A stretch of 64,000 bases of DNA from Gracilaria domingensis (taxonomy: Eukaryota > Rhodophyta > Florideophyceae > Gracilariales > Gracilariaceae): positions 162,916 to 226,915 of the forward strand of contig VCMS01000120.1 in assembly GCA_022539475.1 (NCBI GenBank). Direction: 5' to 3'. A program made the translations under genes and the position numbers. Of this stretch, positions 9,186 through 20,324 are shown in pieces. Under the pieces are notes generated by a model, which was not told the origin of the DNA, made no database searches, and saw only the letters and a program-made list of their open reading frames with translations. Each line of letters opens with the position of its first letter. Position 1 is the first letter of the stretch.

Positions 9186-12100
9186 CTAACCGTTTTTGCG
9201 GGTGGTGACCTCACTCAGTTGTGGTGTTCCCGACGGGGTTACGTTATCCACAGCGGTGTGTACCCCTTGGGTGGGTCGTGTCGTTTCCAGCGCATTGCTC
9301 AACGAACTCGACGGAGTATCACCACGAGGTACAGCGCCTCGGCGCACCACAACGCTATCGGTAGAGACCGCGAGATTGGTGGCGGTACCTTGCGACACAG
9401 TGTGACCGTGCGACGCCGGTGTAACGGGTTCCGTACTTTCCTCCCCCTCCTTAGGCGGTGGCACGGGAGCCACGACGTCCGGTGGGGGGTCAACTCTAGT
9501 TGAGTTTTCCTCTTCGTCTCCCGCAACGGGTTGTGCTACCCGCGTGGGTGATTCTGACTTCGGTAGATCCGATAAGCCGCGATCAGGGCGGAGAGTCGCA
9601 GGGCGCGAAGATACGACCTGTTCGTCCCCTGTAGCTTCACCCAGTTGGGTGTTAACGTGAACGTAGGGTGGTGGGGCCAGCGCGACACGGTCTAACGATA
9701 TCCGTTCGTGGAGATTATTGATATCCAATACTACGGTATCGTCCGTGACGGAAATAACCTTATAGGGTCCTTCCGCGATAGGCGAGAGCTTGTGGCGGCG
9801 TTCCTTCTCCGGATTATAGTATTCTTTGCGGAGAAATACCATATCGTCTGGTTTGACCTTTGGTAATGGGGTCTTAACCTTCGCGTCGAAGTTGCGCTTA
9901 TAAGCGGCCTGCGCCTTATCCATCGCTGTGCGAGCGACCGGTACCATTTTGGTTAACCAATCCTTCCAAGCGTTCCTGTATAACCCAACAGATGGGTACG
10001 TAGAAAGCGTTTCTTGAGCCTCGATTGCAACCGGTGGCGGTACTCTTGACAATACCAACTCAAAAGGTGCTAGCTTCGTTACCCGGTGGACTTGGGTGTT
10101 GTACGCATACGTAATAGCGTCCGTATACAAATCCCAATCCTTAGGATGATCTGCCACATAAGATCTTAATGCATTCAGCATGGTACGGTTAAATCGTTCT
10201 ACTTGACCATTTGTTTGAGGGTGGTAGGTGGTCGTAAATAGATTCTTGACACTCAAGATCCGACAGACGTCCTGGAAAAACTTCGACGTGAACTGTGAAC
10301 CGTTATCTGATAATAGATGAACCGGTGGACCGTACACAAAGACCCAGTGGGTGACAAAAGCTTGTGCAACCACGGTGGCCGTAATCCGTTTCAGCGGGAC
10401 TGTCCGTACCAACTTAGAGAACCGATCGGTGATAACCAGAAGGTATCGATTACCTCTTGCGGTTCTGATCAATTCACCTAAGATATCGATAGCGATAAAC
10501 TCCAAAGGAGACCGTGCTGGGAACAGCGTTAACTTCTTCGAGTACTTACGAAGTTTCACGTTATTCTTAGCGCACTCGGTGCAAGAGCGTCGTACTGCGT
10601 AGCAGTCCAATGCCATTGACGGCCAGTAAAAATCCCTACGCAGGGTCAAGTATAGTTTTCGACCTCCTGGGTGGGCTCCTACCTTCACATAGTGAGTCAT
10701 GACCAACACACGGTTTTGCAGCGAGTATGGGACCACAATTTGGGTATACGCTTCGACTAACCTAACCAGGTACCCCTGATCGTTAACCTGAAAAGGTATA
10801 CGATCTCCTCCATTGAGACGAGCGCGAATTCGCGTACAAAACTCATCCGTTTGCTGTTCTCGGATCATCTCCTCGGGAGTGATGGGTACAAAAGATCCAG
10901 TCAAGGGATCCAACTTCTCAGAAGTGAGCAGGATGTCGTCACAGATGTCATCCGACAAGGATTCGACCCAACCTGCTTGTTCTTCCACCATAAAGCATGG
11001 TATGTCCAGATCGTCAACTGGTGCCGCTTCTGCATCTGTCCCCAAGCGGGAGAGTGCATCTGCCTGCAGATTCAACGTTCCTTTTTTGTACGTAACTGTG
11101 AAATCGAACTCCGATAACCTCAAGCGCCAACGCATCAAGCGTCCTGATGGTTCCGAGATTTCCATGAGCCATCGGAGAGATGAGTGGTCCGTATGTACCG
11201 TAAAATGGTTGCCCATAAGATATGGCCTCAGTGTAGTTAGAGCCCATACAACGGCTAAGCACTCTTTCTCCGAAACTGAGTAGTTACGTTCGTGTACGTT
11301 CAAGGATCGCGACCAGTATCCAATTGGATGTCTCACGCCGTCTTCCGTGACCTGAAACAGGGCGCAACTAACCTGGTGTGCACTGGCGTCAGTGTCTATT
11401 TCGAATGGAAGTCCTAGCTTAGGCAAAGCCAAGATTGGCGGTGACGTTACTGCGTCAATTAATGCCGAAAAGGCAGACGCTTCCGCGTCGCCTAGGGGTT
11501 CCAGTTGAACTGGTTGACCTTTTCTCAAAAGGTGGTTAAGGGGGGTCGCAATATCTGCGAAGTTCGGGACAAAACGCCGATATACATTACAAAGACCCAG
11601 AAAACTGCGGAGTTCCGTTTGTGTCGTAGGGTGTTTCGCTTCCTTCAGCGACTTCACGCGAACTGCGTCAACTGAGAGCTGTCCAGGTCGAATGATATGC
11701 CCTAGGTATTTGACAGAATCTGTGAAGAACTCGCACTTCTTGAGTTTCAGCGTAATGCCCACGTCCCTGAGGACTCTCATGACGTCCCGGACGTGTGTTA
11801 AGTGGTCATCAAGGTTATCGGAGAACACGATGATATCGTCAAGATACACCAAGCAGGTCTTCCACTTGAATCGAGCCAAGAGGATATCGATAGCACGTTG
11901 AAACGTAGCCGGCGCGTTGGTTAATCCGAACGGCATTCGTTTAAACCGGTACAAACCTTGGTGGCACACAAAAGCAGTTTTGTCCTTATCCTTTTCACGG
12001 ATCGGAACTTGCCAGTATCCCCAATTGGCATCCAAGGCGGTGAACACTGTAGCACTCCCAAGCGAGTCAATGTATTCGTCCATCCTGGGTATGGGATAAA

Positions 12101-13567
12101 CGTCTTTGACGGTGACCGAATTTAGACGACGGTAATCAATACAGAATCGCCACGATCCGTCCGCTTTTGGAACTAGCACCACGGGTGAGGCCCAAGCGGA
12201 TTGAGCAGCCTCTATGACGCCAGCGCGTAACATCTTCTCAACCTGAGATTGCTCTTCTTCCCTAGCTTTGGGACCAGCCCGGTATGGGTGTTGGGAAATG
12301 GGGCTAGTACCTGGAAGTAGGTCAATACGGTGTTCCGTGATTCCAATTGTCCCGAGGGATCCATCCCACATGGGTGTGAACTCCCTCAACATTTCTCTTA
12401 GCTTACCTCTATGAGATTCAGGTACATGATTAAAATTCAACTGTTCCAGTTCCTTGACAGGGTCTGTATCTTCCGTTCCTGGTGGCAACGCTTTACCCTC
12501 GGTGGGTGCCAGCGATTCGGTAACTTCGCTCGCCGGGGTAACCGATGCGGTAAACGCGGTTTCCGCTGATCCCTCCCCCTCCTTAGCATCGGTTATACCG
12601 AGAACATCCGCAACGGGTATCTTCGTCGGTACGATAGCAGCAGGGTGTGGGAGAGTGGTACCAAGGATTTGGTTTTTAGCTAACCACTGTCGGGTTGTGC
12701 CAAAGTTGGCGACCAAAACTCTGAATGGTTTTTCGGGTTCCACCGAGATTACTCCGTTCGCCAAAGCGAGTTGCTTCTGATCATACAATGATGGCAATGG
12801 TTGTACCACACGTAGACCAGACTGCTTAGTAGTTATGGTGACCCAAACTTGGGATTGCGCAGGGATTGCGATGGCATGAGCCACATGGAGCTTAGATGAT
12901 ACCGGGTCGACGGTTGGAACTTCCTGTGCAGCAGGGAGCGGGACGCGCTTGCGTGTAGCTCTCTTTAGCGGTTTCCTTACAATCGGTATTTCGGAACCAT
13001 CATCCATGGTAACAACTCGAGCTCGAGGTCGAATCGCTTCAACAAAACGATCACAAAAGTCACAACCGAGTATCACCGGTGCGGCAATGCTTTTGCAAAC
13101 CATGAAATCCACTTTAACCATACAGGTTCCTAATCGTACCATGAGAGGTATGTACCCAAGAGTACGCAACGGGTTATTGTTGGCATCCGCGATATCCAAA
13201 CCTGGACCATGACGAATTTCATCCCGTAGCGCGGGTGGCACCAACTCAAGGTGAATCAGGTTCGGTGCAGCTCCTGTATCCAACACAGACAACTGTCGAA
13301 CCATGAACTGGTTAGACAAGCCAAGATCGGCATAAACTTTGTAGTTTCTCTTGGCCATCACAAGAACTCTTTCCGGAATACGGAGATTACGGGACCGTAT
13401 CCACGGACGACGTAGAACCGAAAGGTGTTCTGAGCTCACGTCAGGTTTAGCCGCTATCCTTGAAAGGATTCTAACAGCTGGGGAGCGAAGCTGTGACGCC
13501 TCGGGCGCCTTTAACTTCGGCTCGGAAGGCGCCCCTCCCGTAGGGGAAACTCCCGAAGTCAGTTTTT
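9186..13567 (-). CDS. Pol polyprotein of element A (protease, RT, RNase H, integrase)
   Basis: Open minus-strand frame from the gag stop to 9186. No ATG lies at its start; the frame is open back into the end of gag, so Pol is probably made by -1 frameshifting at 13562-13568. Counting from codon 13439, protease DTGA is at residue 54, RT has FCIDYRRLNS and YLVYLDD near 530, RNase H has EIDTDAS near 690, and integrase has an HHCC region near 900-935 (ending CTECAKN) with the D-D-E core (AIDILGE, SDNGSQF, NGQVERFNR) near 970-1080. A GPY/F-like C-terminal region follows, then a disordered Ser/Thr/Pro tail. No chromodomain is visible, unlike element B. The enzyme copies element RNA to DNA and inserts it. 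Confidence 0.93.
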
Positions 13568-13570
13568 CTG
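13559..13570 (-). promoter_or_regulatory. Putative -1 ribosomal frameshift site at the gag stop
   Basis: On the minus strand the gag frame ends CAG AAA AAC TGA. The pol frame is -1 relative to gag and becomes open just here (GAA AAA CTG). The heptamer G-AAA-AAC is close to the X-XXY-YYZ rule. The same 12 bases occur at the same gag-pol junction in element B (41735-41746). Confidence 0.65.
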
Positions 13571-15628
13571 AACGGGGCTCACCGAATTCGGTGCGTGAAC
13601 TCCGTTCGGGGGGCCTAACTGAACCCCATGCGTGGGTACTTCGCCTTGAACCTGGTTCGAAGGTGCCTGTGCCGGAACGGAGGGCTGAGCATAGACCGGA
13701 ACCGGTAATCCCAGTTCAGCTCTGGCCTTATCATATTCCTTTCGTGGAACAGATTCCTTTTCCTCGGGCGTGAGGGCGTCGTAATACGCAATAATTTTCG
13801 GCCGGTGCGACGGCGGAAATACGCACTGCGTCGATACGTGACCTGGAAGGTAGCACTGGTAACATATGACCGAGGCCGGTTTGTCGCGAGGGCGATTGTC
13901 CACTCGACGTTGTGGTGCTGTGTCCTTCCACCCTGGACGGTTCAGACGCGACGAATTGTTAGCGTAAGGCAGCGGGGCTGCAGGCACCCGGACACCTTGG
14001 GCATACAATGCGGGGTCTTCTTCCGTGCTCGGAATCGAGGTTGACGGCAGGTCCGTAGATCCGTAAGAATCGGGGTTACTTCCGATGAAGTGGACGTTAT
14101 CAGCATCACCGACAGCGGTTTCACGTCGCAAAACCGACATCGATGGTGACGAACTCTCCGCGAGTAGCGCTTTCGAGCGGCGCTGCCCCGGGTTGCGGGC
14201 TCGATACGTCTTTCCTTCCGCCTGGGCGTAATTAACCAACTCTAGGTACGTCATTCGGCGTTTTTCCTCGCGTCGGCGAGCGACCAACGACCGAATGGTG
14301 GGGTCCAAACCATCAACAAACATGGTACACCGCTCCTGTGCGGAATACACATTACCACATCGGTGAAACGCTTTGTTCAACCGCGTTGAATAAACCGTTT
14401 CAGATTCTCCACTCTTCTGTCTAGTGTCGCGAACAGCAAGAGTAGCGCTGTAAATCGCGTTGGAAGTCGCGTACGACCTGAGAAGGTAGTTCACGGCTTC
14501 CGGCCAACACGTGACTCCTCCTTCCGAGGCTCTCGAGGTTCCTCGAACTGAGTTGTACTGATCTTCCGCAGTCCCTGTTAGGAAGTACGGCAGTGCCACA
14601 TATGCCTGTGCTTCACTCATACCGAGTATATCGGCCTCCTGGACGAACCTGGCAAGGAAATCCAAGACAAGGATAGGATCTGTCCCCGAGAACTTCCTTG
14701 TTTCAAGGGTAACATTCAACCTTCGAATGTAGTCCTTCACCTTACCGGTTCCTCGCGAGGAGCGATTCGAAGTAACATCCTCCAACCGATAATAGCGGTA
14801 CGACAACAGCTTTGTGTAGAGCGGGTCCGTCGGCTTTAACTCTTTGAGTCCCAAGTGGCGCCGTCCTTTCACGCGTGATCTCATCACTGCCTGAGTAGAC
14901 TGCGTCGCTTTCGACCGTGTCGAACGTGACCTATGACGGTTGTCATCACTATCAGATGAATCTGACGAACTGTCTTCAGTCATGCCGCTCGAGTCAGAGC
15001 GCGATGAATCCGAATCATAGTGAACTCGTTTTGGGTGTCGACGTTTCTGCTTCACCGAACGATGGTCTTCATCCGCAGATGGATTTCCTTGAGGAACCTG
15101 TGCGTCCACAGCTTCATCCATACGGATTGTATCCTCCAGCGTTTCCAAGCGCGAACGGATTCGACCGATATCGGTGCGCATTTCCTCGACAAATGCCCGG
15201 TACTCCGTGACGAAGACGTCTGGGGTACCCAGATTTTCCATAATGGAATTCACGTCCCTTCTCAGAAGACGTAAGTTTCCTGAGACATCCCTCACCTGGG
15301 CATTATCAACCTGCGTCCTCAACGAGGTAACATCCTGTAGGAGTTCCACGTGAGCAGCGTGATTAATATCCAAGCGGGATTCCAACCTAGCCAACTCGGC
15401 TACGGTAGCAGCGTTAGGGTTAACCATGGATGGTGTCTCAACGACGGGTTGAGCAGAACCCACGTTTTCCTTAGGTGCTTCCGTAACTGAGCGCGTTCTC
15501 CGGGGGCGGGGTACGACCTCAAGAGGTTGCGCCTCATCTGGGATAGACCGGGACGTCGGTGCAACGGGTGGAACCGCAGCTGACGACCGCGCTGAACCAG
15601 CTCGAGAACCTCGAGGCGGTTGCGGCAT
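13559..15628 (-). CDS. Gag of element A
   Basis: 689 codons from the ATG at 15628; the frame is open 23 codons further but only with a TTG. Layout: a Ser/Pro-rich N terminus with an NLS-like Arg patch, a coiled-coil-like stretch (about residues 80-180), a Ser/Asp-rich linker, a capsid domain (about 280-500, including GGVTCWPEAVNYLLRSY and CTMFVDGLDPTIRSLV), then a zinc knuckle CYQCYLPGHVSTQC (C-x2-C-x4-H-x4-C) near residue 590. It ends VQKN and stops at the putative frameshift site. The capsid domain is clearly homologous to Gag of element B. Confidence 0.92.
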   Translation of the reverse strand: MPQPPRGSRAGSARSSAAVPPVAPTSRSIPDEAQPLEVVPRPRRTRSVTEAPKENVGSAQPVVETPSMVNPNAATVAELARLESRLDINHAAHVELLQDVTSLRTQVDNAQVRDVSGNLRLLRRDVNSIMENLGTPDVFVTEYRAFVEEMRTDIGRIRSRLETLEDTIRMDEAVDAQVPQGNPSADEDHRSVKQKRRHPKRVHYDSDSSRSDSSGMTEDSSSDSSDSDDNRHRSRSTRSKATQSTQAVMRSRVKGRRHLGLKELKPTDPLYTKLLSYRYYRLEDVTSNRSSRGTGKVKDYIRRLNVTLETRKFSGTDPILVLDFLARFVQEADILGMSEAQAYVALPYFLTGTAEDQYNSVRGTSRASEGGVTCWPEAVNYLLRSYATSNAIYSATLAVRDTRQKSGESETVYSTRLNKAFHRCGNVYSAQERCTMFVDGLDPTIRSLVARRREEKRRMTYLELVNYAQAEGKTYRARNPGQRRSKALLAESSSPSMSVLRRETAVGDADNVHFIGSNPDSYGSTDLPSTSIPSTEEDPALYAQGVRVPAAPLPYANNSSRLNRPGWKDTAPQRRVDNRPRDKPASVICYQCYLPGHVSTQCVFPPSHRPKIIAYYDALTPEEKESVPRKEYDKARAELGLPVPVYAQPSVPAQAPSNQVQGEVPTHGVQLGPPNGVHAPNSVSPVQKN

Positions 15629-15851
15629 ACTGGAAACCAGTAGGCAATCTGATCCAGATGATCCAGTTAAACTCGTACACGAGTCCCCAAAGAACAAGAA
15701 AACTCAATAAACCTTCTCGGTAAACCACCACGTCAGCGGTTCACGTTCAAAAGTTGTCAACCTCCAAAACTCTAAAGAGTCCCCTGATCGTTGTCAGAAA
15801 ACGGTGATCCGTCAACAATCAAGTCAATTCCACGACAGTGACCTAAAACGG

Positions 15852-15872
15852 TTCTAGGTCGGGAGACCACTT
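15852..15872 (-). promoter_or_regulatory. Putative primer binding site of element A
   Basis: Just inside the 5' LTR the minus strand reads AAGTGGTCTCCCGACCTAG. It contains TGG, the usual complement of a tRNA CCA end, two or three bases after the LTR. I could not assign the tRNA. Confidence 0.45.
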
Positions 15873-16846
15873 TGTGGGGCAAACTCGGAAGAGTGAAACC
15901 CACCAGACTGTCCGAAGGTCCGCTCTCGTGAGAGAGGGCAGACCAGTGACAGAGCCCTCTGTACCACCGTAACTCGGTTGTAAGGCCGAAGTGGCAACTG
16001 GCTATACCTACAGAGGTGATAGGCCACGTGGTGAGGAAACGATGAGAAACTCCTGAGATGGGGTGGTATCGGCAACGATGAAACACGACCAACGACAGGT
16101 GTAGTCCCGAGAGGGAAAGCAACAGAAAACAACAACCAAACAACACCCACACGCGACGGGTAGGGCCTCCTCGGCACTGTGCCCGGAGCGGGGCGAGATC
16201 CTCCAACGGTAATGCACGGGTTTCCGTAAACACGGCAAAACTCTATACAGATTCGGATCACTTCGTAATCTAGTCCTATACCTCCTCGGTACGACCCTCA
16301 GGTCCCGACATCAACGACAGATGTTCCTCAAAGGTACCGAGAGGGTAGGACCACCGTAACCAGACGTGGCTATACTCGCGAGAGTGATAACCCACGTAGG
16401 CGGCTGGCGCCAGAGCCTCACTCGTGTAGAGTCCACTCAGGAGAGCGCTACTCGACAAAGAGTTCACTTAGAAGTGCTCGGGTTGACTTTACAAAGGTGC
16501 TCGCGACGACGAGGTCGAGCTCACCTAAGTAGGTCTAAACTAACTATGTACACGTGGTGCACACCCGCGGGGGTCCGTACACGTGGCTAGCCCAGTGTCA
16601 GGCACCTCAGGTGCACTACCTATTGTCCCGTAATATGCACACACACGGTGGTGTAGTACACGCGTCCACCTAGCGGTATTGGCCAGCAATGGCAACCCTG
16701 ATTACAGGTAACTGTGGGAAAGCCATTCCAAAAGTAACCGCCAAAATTGGGTCCAACTCATAACTCTTCGAGTGCATCCTCGTATCACTCCCCTGAGTAT
16801 ATGAGACGCATCATCCTGATAACCACGCAAAATGCGTTGCTCTACA
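15873..16846 (-). repeat. 5' LTR of gypsy element A
   Basis: A direct repeat of 6100-7073, same length (974 bp), with one visible difference. It should hold the promoter for the minus-strand gag-pol RNA. It is followed by the second CCTAC target-site copy at 16847-16851. Confidence 0.95.
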
Positions 16847-16851
16847 CCTAC

Positions 16852-17194
16852 AACACCCCTGCCCTCCCCCCCCCCCCCACCCGGCTTTGCACATCAGCAA
16901 CTCCCGCCACCCCCTCCACCAGCCGACGTCACCTCCGAAGCGGACACGGACGTAACGGGTAAGTTTCTCCTCGATAGCGGAGCCACGCCCACACACATCA
17001 TCAACCCAACAGCAAACATGCAGCCTCTAACAACATCTACCTTCACCCGCTCTGCCATAAATCAGCTGAGCAAGTGCACCCACCATGGAACCCTGCACAT
17101 CTTCCCCAGCACGACTAAACGACCAATAGCCACATACTCCGTGGCCAACAAAAACCTCAAGAACAACCTACTTTCAGTGCATGACCTGGCCTGA
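16852..17194 (+). pseudogene. Copia gag-pol continued: protease region
   Basis: The copia frame resumes after the target-site duplication. After a proline-rich stretch containing 13 consecutive C (16866-16878), the protease motif FLLDSGATPTHI appears (D-S-G-A active site). A TGA at 17192-17194 stops the frame where related elements usually have Trp (HDLA-stop-KYGK). This fits a TGG to TGA transition. The poly-C length puts protease one base out of frame with upstream gag. Confidence 0.8.
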
Positions 17195-18142
17195 AAATAC
17201 GGCAAAGTCAGCTTCACGGCAAATCACGGCCACACACTCAACACCAAAACACAGCCACCCCAACTCATGGCCACCGCGAATTGGAATGGCTCACAATACG
17301 TATTGAATGGTCACATAGTCAATCATACCTTCGCTGCAGCAGCACGCACAGTATCACGTAAATCTCATATCAAGTCACGCTCAGTTACAAAACCCACACT
17401 CTCGGTCAAACGCACCCTCGTACAACACAACAAACAAGCTCCACCAGTTACATCCACACCACAGCCCACAAACCAAATCACACACCTCTCCACTCTCCAC
17501 AACCACGCGCCACAACCGAAACGCTCAAACATACATCTCACCACACAAGCCTGCCACATCAAATTGAACCACGCTCATCCAGCCAAACTAGCGCTTACGG
17601 CCAAACATCGGCTACTCCCGACCATGCCAAAATCGCTAGCCTCCAACGCCACGCTCACATGCACCGCTTGCAACAACGCCAAACTTCTTCCCGAACCCCA
17701 CAAGTCAAAACAACACAATTACCCGGTAGGTGCATACATAAGTTCCGATACATGCGGACCAGTCAAACCCACCTCAGCGCATGGCAACAATCACATTCTG
17801 ATTCTAATATGTGCCACCAGCCGCTTTGCTATCGCACACTTTGTACCACAAAGGAAAGACATACCACACTATGTTGATCAAACCCTACACCACATTGCCA
17901 ACACCATGCATCACCCCCTTAAACACTTTCGTACAGACAACGCAAAGGAATACACATCAACACAAATGAAGACGTTGTACGACAAATACCACCTAAAACA
18001 TCATCTCCGCACCCCACATCAGCCGCAAGAAAACTCCATCGCGGAACGGTTTAACCGCACAGTTATGGAATTAGTCAGAGCACTACTGCAAGCAGCCCAA
18101 CTCCCAGACAAGTACTGGGAGGATGCAGCAAGAGACACCATC
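17195..18142 (+). pseudogene. Copia integrase region
   Basis: Same frame after the TGA. It contains the gag-pre-integrase HHCC zinc finger (HIKLNHAHPAK ... CTACNNAK) and the integrase core with D (SSDTCGP), D (FRTDNAKEY) and E (ENSIAERFNRTV). The frame ends at 18157 because a fold-back insertion begins after ACCATC at 18142. The following copia codons resume at 18193 in another frame. Confidence 0.85.
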
Positions 18143-18144
18143 AT

Positions 18145-18239
18145 GGGGAAGTGTTGATACTTTGATGATGCAGGAGGTTATATTTGAAGATGATCTTCAA
18201 ATATAACCTCCTGCATCATCAAAGTATCAACACTTCCCC
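18145..18239. repeat. 95 bp near-perfect palindrome (fold-back insertion in copia pol)
   Basis: Arms 18145-18191 and 18193-18239 are exact reverse complements (47 bp each) around a single G at 18192. The right arm is genuine copia coding sequence (TTCAAATATAAC...). The left arm is an inverted copy inserted between ATC at 18140-18142 and ATC at 18193-18195, a net gain of 53 bp that shifts the frame and introduces a stop. Confidence 0.95.
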
Positions 18240-20187
18240 TTTTCACAAATGGTACGGCGTCACACCAAAGCTCCACCATCTCTTCACCTTCGGAGAGCTA
18301 GGCACTATCCCCAACTACGCCCCAAAAACCAAAATGGAATCACGAGCGGCATCAGTACGTTATATGTACGCAAATTCGCTGACTCATATCACAGTCCAAA
18401 ACGTCGACACCAAACGGTACCAGCAGGTCAGGATACAAGACTTCCACCCCTACCATAAAGCATTGGACCCAACGGCTAGCTTTCACCATTCATACGAAGC
18501 TCGCGCAAGCACCTACCCCACCATCCCCTCCGAGATCAACGTAAACACTCCACCACCCAACACACTTAAACAAGCAAGAATATACCCCGATTCACACCAC
18601 TGGCAGCAAGCCCATGACACAGAACTGGCCAATCTAGACACGCACAACAGTATCAAATGGCTCCCCCAAGGCTTTCAACCTCTCCCAGAGAGCATAATAC
18701 CATTAATGATGCTCTATAGGTACAAACGATCAGCCGAAGGTCACATCACGCAACGCAAAGCAAGATGCAATCTCAGAGGCGACCTCATGAAACCCGGAAT
18801 TCACTATGACCCCCGCCACACCACAACATATACGGCAGATCGCACCACACAGCGCTTGCTCATAGCACTACACGCAGCAGGAAACTTGCCGTTAGAACAT
18901 TTCGACATCAAATCAGCGTATCTGCATGAGCAATATCAATACGACAAACCGGTTTATGTCACACAGATGCCCAAATTCGACGGCACATTCACCCATCCAG
19001 GCAAATACGGCCAGTTGCAAGGAAACCTCTATGGTTCACCACCAGCAGCATACTATTACAATCACGGGCTGAAGAAATATCTCACCACCCTTCACTTTCA
19101 ACCATCGGAGCATGACCCGTGCCTATACACCAAGATCACCGACAGCGGATTTACTCTCATCAGTACAACAATCGACGACTTCTTTGTCCTGGCATCCAAC
19201 AATCAACTCATCGACACATTACACGAACAGCTGCTCCAGAAATACAAAATCAAACGTCTTGGTCCACCAGCACGGTTCCTCAACTGGACAATACGACGTA
19301 CAAAGGAAGGTATACACATCTCGCAGCCCGACACAATAGAAGCACTCCTTGTACAAACGAACATGAACCAATCCAACCCGGCAGCAACACCATACAACAA
19401 CATACAACCACTCGATCAACAACAGGACACACAGAAGTTAACAACAACTCAAGCGCACCACTATCGCACCATACTCGGCGAAGTGCGTTACATTACCGAC
19501 AGCACCAGACCCGATCTCATGCACGCCACCAATCGCCTAGCACAATACATGAACAACCCCCAACAGCACCACTGGAAGTCACTGAAGACATTGTTGCGAT
19601 ATCTGCAAGGCACGCGAACGCACGGGATATTATACAAACAAAGCAAAGAGAAACAACCTCCAATACTTCAAGCCTACAGCGACGCGGACTACGCCAACGC
19701 CAAGAACCGCAAATCCGTAACAGGAAACATACACGTACTCCATCATACCCCGGTCTACTGGGCATCACAGAAACAGAACGTAGTCGCCTTGTCCACCACG
19801 GAAGCCGAATACATAGCGGCTACAAACTGCACTGGACACACAAATTGGCTTCGTCAAATTCTCCGAGCATGTCAAGCAAGACAAAACGCAACCCACCACG
19901 CAATATATAGACAATCAATCGGCTGTCCTCATAGCAACGAACCAAGCACCGACGAAACGCAAAAGGTACATCGACATCCGACACCACTACCTCGCTCACC
20001 ACGTCGCCAACAACGAAATACAAATACATCGCATACCCACGGACATCATGCTGGCCGATATACTCACAAAACCCCTGCAAAAAGAACGCTTCATCAAACT
20101 GCGAGACGCACTGAACATCGTCCCCTGCCCCACTTCAAAATGTACATCACCAACCGGGGACTGTCAATCAGCCACCAACTTATGCTG
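18193..20187 (+). pseudogene. Copia reverse transcriptase and RNase H region
   Basis: In frame from 18193: the end of integrase (FHKWYGVTPKLHHL), then RT with FDIKSAYLHE and the catalytic pair in STTIDDFFVLAS (an I-DD form of the usual YVDD), followed by the copia landmark YLQGTRTHGI and RNase H (AYSDADYANAKNRKSVTG, STTEAEYIA). Near 19900 the frame shifts; the other frame continues YIDNQSAVLIATN to DILTKPLQKERF and ends at about 20187 inside the 3' LTR. The element is therefore not functional. Confidence 0.88.
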
Positions 20188-20297
20188 ATCCACATTTTTC
20201 AGGAGCCAATCAGCCTTACAGTCGCTGCCACACTAGATAAGAGCGAGATGAGCGAGCTCGCGACAGTAAAGTGGATGCAGAGCTCTCCCTTCTCACA
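20162..20297 (+). repeat. 3' LTR of copia element (136 bp, full length)
   Basis: Begins TGTCAATCAGCC and ends CTCACA, followed by the CATTG target-site copy (20298-20302). It keeps the 42 bp missing from the 5' LTR. Confidence 0.88.
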
Positions 20298-20302
20298 CAT
20301 TG

Positions 20303-20324
20303 TACTGAATTCACGCTTCCCTTC
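20303..20324 (-). pseudogene. L1-domain gene, short middle fragment
   Basis: The minus strand reads PEGKREFST, then across the CATTG site MYDVFLVDN at 4955. This matches the family pattern of a basic KR pair followed by YDLFLAD. The fragment is bounded on the right by the inverted repeat starting at 20325. About a dozen family residues expected between this piece and exon 2 were not found. Confidence 0.6.

Larger units (their letters stand above)
6100..16846 (-). mobile_element. Ty3/gypsy LTR retrotransposon A, near-intact, with antisense extra ORF
   Basis: A 10.7 kb element on the minus strand. LTRs of 974 bp at 15873-16846 (5') and 6100-7073 (3') differ by about one base that I could see. 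Gag (13559-15628) and Pol (9186-13567) are intact, with protease, RT, RNase H and integrase in the Ty3/gypsy order. A 617-codon ORF on the opposite strand (7153-9006) fills the space between pol and the 3' LTR. LTR termini are TG...CA with a CCTAC TSD. Everything needed for transposition appears intact, so the insertion is recent and possibly from an active family. It is related to element B (32927-44473). Confidence 0.95.
4956..20297 (+). mobile_element. Ty1/copia LTR retrotransposon with very short LTRs, interrupted by gypsy element A
   Basis: LTR copies at 4956-5049 and 20162-20297 flank gag, protease, integrase, RT and RNase H in that order, the diagnostic Ty1/copia order. A 5 bp TSD (CATTG) borders it. 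Without the nested gypsy element the unit is about 4.6 kb. The PBS matches the middle of initiator tRNA-Met rather than its 3' end. Pol is broken by one TGA (17192-17194), a 53 bp fold-back insertion near 18143-18192 and a frameshift near 19900, so the copy is dead. The short LTRs and internal PBS resemble GalEa-like and red-algal copia elements; that placement is inferred. Confidence 0.9.

Noticed and set aside
10813-11283. Plus-strand ORFs of 70-160 codons opposite pol A
   Set aside because: Mirror frames of the conserved pol reading frame without motifs.
13562-13568. Separate ATG start for Pol A
   Set aside because: The frame begins at GTG or other non-ATG codons and is open into gag; frameshifting explains both elements better.
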